A DNA stretch of 64,000 bases. Origin: Dastarcus helophoroides (taxonomy: Eukaryota > Arthropoda > Insecta > Coleoptera > Bothrideridae). Shown one piece after another: positions 57,940 to 64,000 of this stretch (position 1 is the first letter of the stretch; each line of letters begins with the position of its first letter). Both the position numbers and the translations under genes were made by a program. The notes below the pieces were generated by a model that searched no databases, was not told the origin of the DNA, and saw only the letters and a list, made by a program, of their open reading frames with translations. The stretch spans positions 14,488,638 through 14,552,637 of the forward strand of contig CM053333.1 of the NCBI GenBank assembly GCA_028583605.1, in the 5' to 3' direction.

Positions 57940-59100
57940 TAAATTTCCGAAAAACTCGAAAATTACAGAAATCCATTTCGAATTCAAACTAAAAATTTCG
58001 AGAAAAATATGAAAGTTTATAGATAGCAGTCAACATTTTAAAAAAGTGACTTTTTAAGATTAAAATTGAAATTTCGTACAAAAAAAATGTTAATTTTTTT
58101 ATTTAAAAACAGAACTTTCAAACATGAACTCAAATTTATCAAAGTTTAAACTAAATTAAAAAAAAATAGACATATTTAAAAAATAAAATTCACGCTTACA
58201 ATTAATACTGCAACGAGTGTAAACATATTGCGGAATTATGACAAAAGAGTCAACATTTTGGAAGACAGAATCTACAAAAAAATTTCAAGTTTAATTTCGA
58301 ACTTTCAGGAAGATCGAAACTTAAAAAAAAATAAAGTGAAAATTTCTAATTTAGCTTAATTTTGAGTTTGCAATTAAAAATTCGAATCGGCAACCATTAA
58401 TATTAAAGAAAGAGGTGAAATTTGGAATTATGAGAAAAGAGTATGGATTCAAAAAAACACGAAATATTAAATTGAATATACACTCAAATGTTCGCAAAAA
58501 TTCGGGATCTTAGGATTAAGATAAAAATTTTGAAATAAAGTAAAAATATCTTGAAATGGGTAGAGTGATTTTTAGAAAAAAAAAAAATAATCCCTCAAAA
58601 TGCGAATTATGATAAACAAGTCGAAGTAACGCAAATATTTCATACATTGTATAAACAAACTGAAAATTTTGAGAAAGAATTTAGCATTTTAAGGTTCATT
58701 TCAGGTAATTGAAAATTTTTAAAAAGAAATTAATTGTTAACAAGAATTCAAGTTTCTAAGTTTAAATGAAAATTTCGACAATAAACTTGAGCACTTCAGT
58801 TTACACTTGAAATTTCAAGGCAACAGGCAAAGTATGGGAATTAAAGTCGAAATTTCAAAGGGGCATTATATTTTAACAAAAAAAGTTCAAAATCAAAGCC
58901 AATATTTTGAGAAAAAAATAAAAATATAACAGAACATTTTTAACATTTTCAGTTCAAAGTTTAAATTTAAAAGTAATTCACCATCTACAAAAATTAAAAC
59001 CTGCGTAACCGAAGTTTTACATAAAATAAAATTTAAAAATATACATTTGGAATTACCAGAAATATATCAAAAATTTGGAGCAAGCAATATCTGAAATAAA
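57940..59100. repeat. Degenerate AT-rich minisatellite block 8
   Basis: A-rich sense on plus throughout (cgaaaaactcgaaaattac, gaaatttcg), same family as the others. Confidence 0.7.
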
Positions 59101-59193
59101 TTTTGAATACTGGCAAAGAACTAACGTGATTTTTTAAAAATTTCTCAAACGTCGCCTTATGACAATGACAAATAATAGTAGTTTGTACAACAA

Positions 59194-59293
59194 GAGCGGA
59201 TATGATGTCCATATCGCACGAGAACGAAGTTTGAGCACGACGCCGAAGGCGGAGTACCTCAATCGTTCGCGTGCGATATGGACAATCCGCTCG
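59194..59293. repeat. Imperfect 100-base inverted repeat (hairpin)
   Basis: GTCCATATCGCACG at 59207-59220 is exactly mirrored at 59270-59283. The arms extend inward with one mismatch (agaacga / tcgttcg) and outward as GAGCGGA / TCCGCTC. The loop, about 40 bases, is GC-rich. A second, shorter perfect hairpin (CCGTGATT-cgaca-AATCACGG) lies at about 59522-59542. Confidence 0.75.
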
Positions 59294-59299
59294 AGTCAT

Positions 59300-60000
59300 A
59301 GATTTATCGCAACAAAATTCATATTTACTATTTGATTTTTAAGGTAATCATATCTTGAATATATCACTTGCAGCCTCAGAAATGTCCGCTGAGATAAAGT
59401 TTACTGATTCTGCACTAAAAGCACTCATTTTAAATACTTTCTTTGGTAAGTACCGAAGTTAGTTTGACAGATTCTATGGTATAATTCTGAATCTAAAAAT
59501 GACATTCGTCTTTATCGCATGCCGTGATTCGACAAATCACGGTGCGACTTTCGTTATATCCGTTCACTAGACTGATATGGTCTATCTATCCTGCTTGTAA
59601 GGTATAAAGAAAACAGTGAATATACGGGTGGGAGTGGGAAAATATGGTTTTTCACATAGGGGTTGTTTAATTATTACGTCACGCTATTTTTTATGATTTT
59701 TTTATACTCTGCCTCCTTTATGTCACAGTCCGTTAGTTCGAAAATGATCCCCTAAAATAATACATCGCATTCTGCTCTTGCCTCCTCCATAATTTCCGTT
59801 AAAAAAGCAAAAGTCAATAGAGAGCCTACGTAATCTTTTAATTTAAATTAACATTTGTAAAATTTAATTTCTAAAAGAAACATATATTTTATCTAATAAA
59901 AAGTGGATTAAGATGCGTCTTCTGCAATTAAAAATGCGATAATCCATAACAATTTATTTTGATCCGCAAGAAATTGAAATAATGAAGAAGCAAAAACACA
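59300..60000. other. Unique spacer with a short hairpin
   Basis: Apart from the small hairpin near 59530, nothing recognisable. Confidence 0.4.
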
Positions 60001-60885
60001 AAATTCAACATGATAAGAAACTAATCACATTTATTAAGAAAAACTAAATCTATAAAAAATTGAATTTAACGTTCAAAATTGGAAAAGAAAATTGATATTT
60101 TCATAACAGAATTGAAAATAATTAAAGATTAGACTTCGAACTTAAAAAATATTGAATTTAGATTAAAAATAAAAAGTTGAAAAACAGCACCGACTTGAAA
60201 TTTCAAAATATATCAAAAAATTGAAGTTTTATAAAAAAAAATGTAAAAATTTAAAAATGAATTGCGGGAATAAATTCGAAGAAGAATCCATAATTTTTAT
60301 AAAAACAGATTTCTAGAAATTTTTAAAAAATATTAACATCTCTAAAATTGGAAGAAAAATCAAGATTAAACCAATTTAAAATTCTGTGGGAAAATTGAAA
60401 TTTTGGATTTAAAGTCGAAATTTTAAGAAAATTAGAAAACAATTGGAATAACGACGTCAAGATCGAAATTGCAAAAAAATATGCATGAAAAGTCAAAATT
60501 TCGAGTGTAAAGTAGAAATTCTCTGAAAGAAAATAACATAAGTATCAGTTTTGAGAAAATATTCAAAAAAAAACTGTAATAACGAATTTTTTGAATTTTC
60601 ACAATAAAATAAACAAACGATGTCTTACAAAAAATTAAAATTGGAACCGGTAATTGTGAGAACAAATTTTAAGTTTGAATAAAAACTCATTATTTATGTA
60701 AAAACATCTTTCCAGAAATTGTGAGAAAAAGTTAACATTCCCAGATTAGTCGAAATTTAAACAAATAAAATTAAATGTAAACATATTTAGAATACGAATT
60801 TCAAAAAAAAAAATTACTTTACACCTAAAATTTTGAGAAAAAAGTCGAATTTTCGAGATCAAGGAGAAAATTTAGATCTTTTATG
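60001..60885. repeat. Degenerate AT-rich minisatellite block 9
   Basis: A-rich sense on plus, the last block in the window. It merges into unique sequence at about 60880. Confidence 0.7.
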
Positions 60886-61074
60886 GACGTGCTCGTATGA
60901 GGTGACAAATAGCAGTATTGCAGGGAACACGTGAATTTAAACGCCACGGTCCGTATATCCAAAAGGTCCCCCTATTTTGAAATATGACATTATTGGATCT
61001 AGCTCAAATAAAGTCGCGGGGATCAAAAACAAACTTGAGTTTTCGGGTTTACATTTGAAAGAGTTTTTTTTTCA

Positions 61075-62460
61075 AGTTTAATCTACTTGCAGAGGGCAAC
61101 CCCATTATGCCTTCAGAGCACCTCGAGTAGGATGCAGAAACAAGAATAGATGGCGATGACCCTCCTTCTTAAACAAAAATAGGTTGTAACTTTTGGGCAA
61201 AATTTTGTTCGGTAACGAATGCCATAGCTTGGAAGTTTTAAAAAAAAAATGTCTCTATAGAGAGAGGGCCACAATTTGTCAAGCTGTACCGCACAGGAAT
61301 TTGCTGTCTCCAGCTTGTCTTATATGTCCTAAAAATCTTACCCTTGGAGGGACCAATCCTATTAGTTCCTGCGAGCATCTCCCATGAAAGTACTTATAGA
61401 AAAGAGATAAGTCAACAACCATCCGCCTGTGCTTTAGTGTTTCGAGAGAATTGGCAAATCGCTCTTCTTGAACTGAATTCAAACGAGCTAAAGTGTGCTT
61501 TGGGGCTGAACTTCAAACATGAGAACAGTATTCTAGCGTTGGCCTAACTTGAGCTTTGTGTAGTGTGAGTAGCTGATGGGATGCGAAGTACTTTTTAGCT
61601 CTAAAAAGGAAGCCTAACTTCTGAGAGGCGGATTTGACAATGGCCACTGTGTCAAGCTGGACCGCACAGGAATTTGCTGTCTCCGACTGTCTAGTACGCC
61701 TCAAGAATCTTGCCCTTGATGGGATCAATCCTATTAGTTCCTGCGAGCATCTTCCATGATAGTACTTGTAGAAAAGAGGCAAGTCACCAACCATATGTCT
61801 GTACTCTGGTGTCTCAAGAGAATCGGTCAGACTCTCGTCATCAATTAGGCAAATCGCTCTTCTTTGAATTTAATCCAAGAGAGCTAAAGTGTGTTTTGGG
61901 GCTAAAGTGCAAACATGAGAACAGCATTCTGGTGTTGGCCTAACTTGAGCTTTGTATAGTGTTAATAGCTGATGAGATGTGAAGTACTTTTTAGCTCTAA
62001 AAAGAAAGCCTAGCTTCTGAGAGGCGGACTTGGCAATGACGCGCATATGATCGTCCCAAGAGAAATTGCTGCTCGCATTTACTCCTAGGATAGACAGAGT
62101 AAATTCTATCGGGAGGATTTTACCGTCCATTAGAATGTTTGTTTCATTATCCCTTGATGTTTTCTTAGAGAAAACCGCGGCCTGAATTTTTGAAGCATTT
62201 AAGTCGACCAGATTTTTCTTACCCCATTCCAAAATGATTTTGAGATCTCGATTAATTATCTGTATCTGCTGCTCCCTTAGTCGATCTAAAGCAGCGGATA
62301 AAGGTTTGTCGGAGAAGAAAGATGACACCAGGCTACTATCATCTGTGTAGCTGTATGTGAAATTGGAAGCTGAAGCTAGGAGATCATTTATGTGTAACAG
62401 AAACAAAGTAGGAAAGAGGACCGCCCCCTGAGGCACATCTGCATTAATCGCAAGAATGAG
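61075..62460 (-). pseudogene. Jockey-like LINE reverse transcriptase, 5'-truncated with internal tandem duplication
   Basis: The minus strand starts near 62456 inside the reverse transcriptase: ADVPQGAVLFPTLFLLHIND, then YSYTDDSSLVSSF (the YADD box, here TDD, so probably inactive), SKIQAAVFSKK, and ASQKLGFLFRAKKYFTSHQ. It continues through the C-terminal region (SLETLEHRRMVGDLSLFYKY, CSQELIGLIP). The region from the FRAKKYF box to the SCAVQLDTV end is present twice in tandem: ggcctaacttgagctttg at 61541 and 61937, tcaagctg.accgcacagg at 61280 and 61653, unit about 375-395 bases. A 3' region of about 100 bases follows at 61075-61180. Several frameshifts. Confidence 0.85.
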
Positions 62461-62499
62461 ATGCCATCGACGACGACCTGCAGCTTTTTTGAATTCAAT

Positions 62500-62765
62500 T
62501 CAATGAAGAGCGATTCGCCTAATTGATGACGAGAGTTTGACCGATTCTCTCGAAACCCTAGAGCACATGCGGATGGTAGGTGATTTATCTATTTTCTACA
62601 AGTACTTTCGTGAAAAATGCTTACAGCAACTAATAGAATTGATCCGCTTAAAGGCAGGTTTTTTAAGGCATACAAGAGAGTCGGAGGCAGCAACTTTCTG
62701 TGCGGTCCAGCTTGACACAGTGAGGACTTCTGACTACGGAGGCTCTTTCTTCTATAGAACTTCCA
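62500..62765 (+). pseudogene. Jockey-like LINE C-terminal fragment, opposite strand
   Basis: On the plus strand LTDSLETLEHMRMVGDLSIF, then YFREKCLQQLIELIRLKAGF and ESEAATFCAVQLDTVRTSD matches the C-terminal region that also occurs on the minus strand at 61279-61794. It breaks at about 62765 into a different LINE. Confidence 0.75.
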
Positions 62766-64000
62766 AGCTACACACACAGCCGGACACTTATTGACTTGGT
62801 ATTCACTAATGGTATAAACATTCAGGCTAAAGTATTACATACACCAAAAATATCAGACCATTCAATGTTAGAAATCTCAGGAAATCAAAAAAGTAAGTGA
62901 ACGTTTAAACCACGGGAAAATATTATAAGCACAATCTCGCACCGAAACATTACTAGAATGAACAAAAATTTATTCCAAGTAAAACTTGAAACAATGAATT
63001 GGAATGATCCCTCAAATAATAATGTAAATTCTATGCTGGACGTATTTTATGAAAATATCACTATCGCCTTGGATGAATTTGCACCTTTAAGAACATTTAC
63101 CGTAAATAATAGTAAAACTAAATGGTACGACACGGAAATAAAAGAGTTAGCTAAACATCGAGATCTATATTACCAGAAAGCAATTTTGATTAATTCCACC
63201 GACATTTGGAAAGAATACAGAAGATTAAGAAATAATGTGACCAAGCTTATAAGGGAGAAAAAGAAAAATTATTATACAAATTTAATTAATCAAAACAAAA
63301 ATGATAGCAAAAAGATGTGGAAAGTACTTAGAGAAATTATGGATGGTGCTCAAAAAACTTCTCCCGCAAAAATGGAATTTGATAATATTAATTTAACTAA
63401 CCCCCAAGACATTGCTGAAAATTATAACAAATTTATTGTAAATAGCATTGAGCTATTAGTACAATCAAACCCATCAACAAGAACAACTATCTCAAATGAA
63501 CCTACTGAGAGTACGTTTATCCTTAAATCATTTACGTACGAAGAAGTATCAAAGGCCATTAGGAACACAAAAAATTCATCGACTGATTTAGTCACCAAAT
63601 CTGTCATAGAAGTCGGCGGAGGGTTCATTGCAACCAAATTGACCGACATATACAATAAATCAATTTCTACTACCACTTTCCCAACACGTTGGAAAACATC
63701 ATTAATTTTCCCTAAACAAAAAGTACCAAATTCAGTACAACCCAGTAATTATAGACCTATTAGTACTATGCCATACCTCGAAAAAGTTTTTGAATCATTA
63801 ATATATACTCAACTTATTAATACATAAACTCCAATAATATTTTAATTGAACAGCAATCGGGTTTTCGTGAAAAACACTCCTGTGAATCTTCTCTGCAATT
63901 AGTAGTATCAAAATGGAAAAAATGCTTGGACAATAATAACTGTGTAGCCATTGCGACATTCCTCGACTTAAAACGTGCTTTCGAAACTATTGATAGATCG
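62766..64000 (+). pseudogene. Second LINE (jockey superfamily): endonuclease end and reverse transcriptase start, runs off the window
   Basis: TLIDLVFTNGINIQ then TPKISDHSML (62784-62875) is the end of an APE-type endonuclease with its SDH motif. An in-frame TGA follows at about 62898. From 62958 the same frame gives NWNDPSNNNVNSML, WYDTEIKELAKHRDLYYQKA, a basic RREKKKNYY-type linker, and NYRPISTMPYLEKVFESLIY, the fingers region of a non-LTR reverse transcriptase, until TAA at 63825. A frameshift there is followed by QQSGFREKHSCESSLQL and ATFLDLKRAFETIDR (motif A Asp present) up to the window end. The catalytic YADD part is outside the window. Confidence 0.85.

Noticed and set aside
1..64000. 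CRISPR arrays, operons, prophage or bacterial features
   Set aside because: Spliced animal gene and eukaryotic transposons throughout; tandem repeats here are not spacer-repeat arrays.

Overview
The window is a piece of insect-type nuclear genomic DNA: AT-rich, intron-containing, crowded with transposon remains. The one host gene I can support is the plus-strand homeobox gene defective proventriculus (dve; SATB/compass family). RTE, jockey-like, Penelope-like, pogo and mariner/Tc1 relatives fit an arthropod. A beetle or another large-genome insect is possible, but the species cannot be fixed from the sequence.

The dve locus covers about 12.0-42.9 kb. I reconstruct five coding exons (12018-12287, 19293-19488, 34293-34729, 40760-41569, 41625-42299) whose splice phases agree at every junction (0/0, 1/1, 0/0, 0/0). 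Together they give a 795-residue protein: FLYWCH zinc finger, Ser/Pro-rich linker, SATB-type ULD oligomerisation domain, CUT-like domain, and two homeodomains that both carry Lys50. Introns are 7.0, 14.8 and 6.0 kb, then 55 bp. The last three exons are certain dve. The FLYWCH first exon and the linker exon are joined to them by splice-site and phase logic and need transcript support. A poly(A) signal lies at 42864.

The large introns hold islands of more complex, GC-richer sequence. Two of them contain tight clusters of GGATTA, the site class bound by Lys50 homeodomains, and are candidate autoregulatory or Otd-type enhancers.

Mobile DNA dominates the rest. There are: a TIR element with an RTE fragment nested in it (5.7-7.5 kb); an 899-bp pogo-like MITE (8.1-9.0 kb); Penelope-like element tails, several carrying a hammerhead-ribozyme-like motif with a covarying stem II; a mariner (35.6-36.6 kb); a Tc1/mariner-like element (39.2-40.2 kb); a Harbinger-like MITE (43.3-43.9 kb); a 2-kb TIR element with Penelope debris and a perfect palindrome of about 110-bp arms (44.5-46.5 kb); a pogo-class element with perfect 25-bp TIRs (51.1-53.8 kb); and rearranged jockey-type LINEs (61.1-64.0 kb, running off the window).

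About a quarter of the window, in at least nine blocks, is a degenerate AT-rich minisatellite built on the word tcgaaatttt or its complement, with strand polarity that is constant inside a block and flips between blocks. No protein-coding host gene was found downstream of dve.
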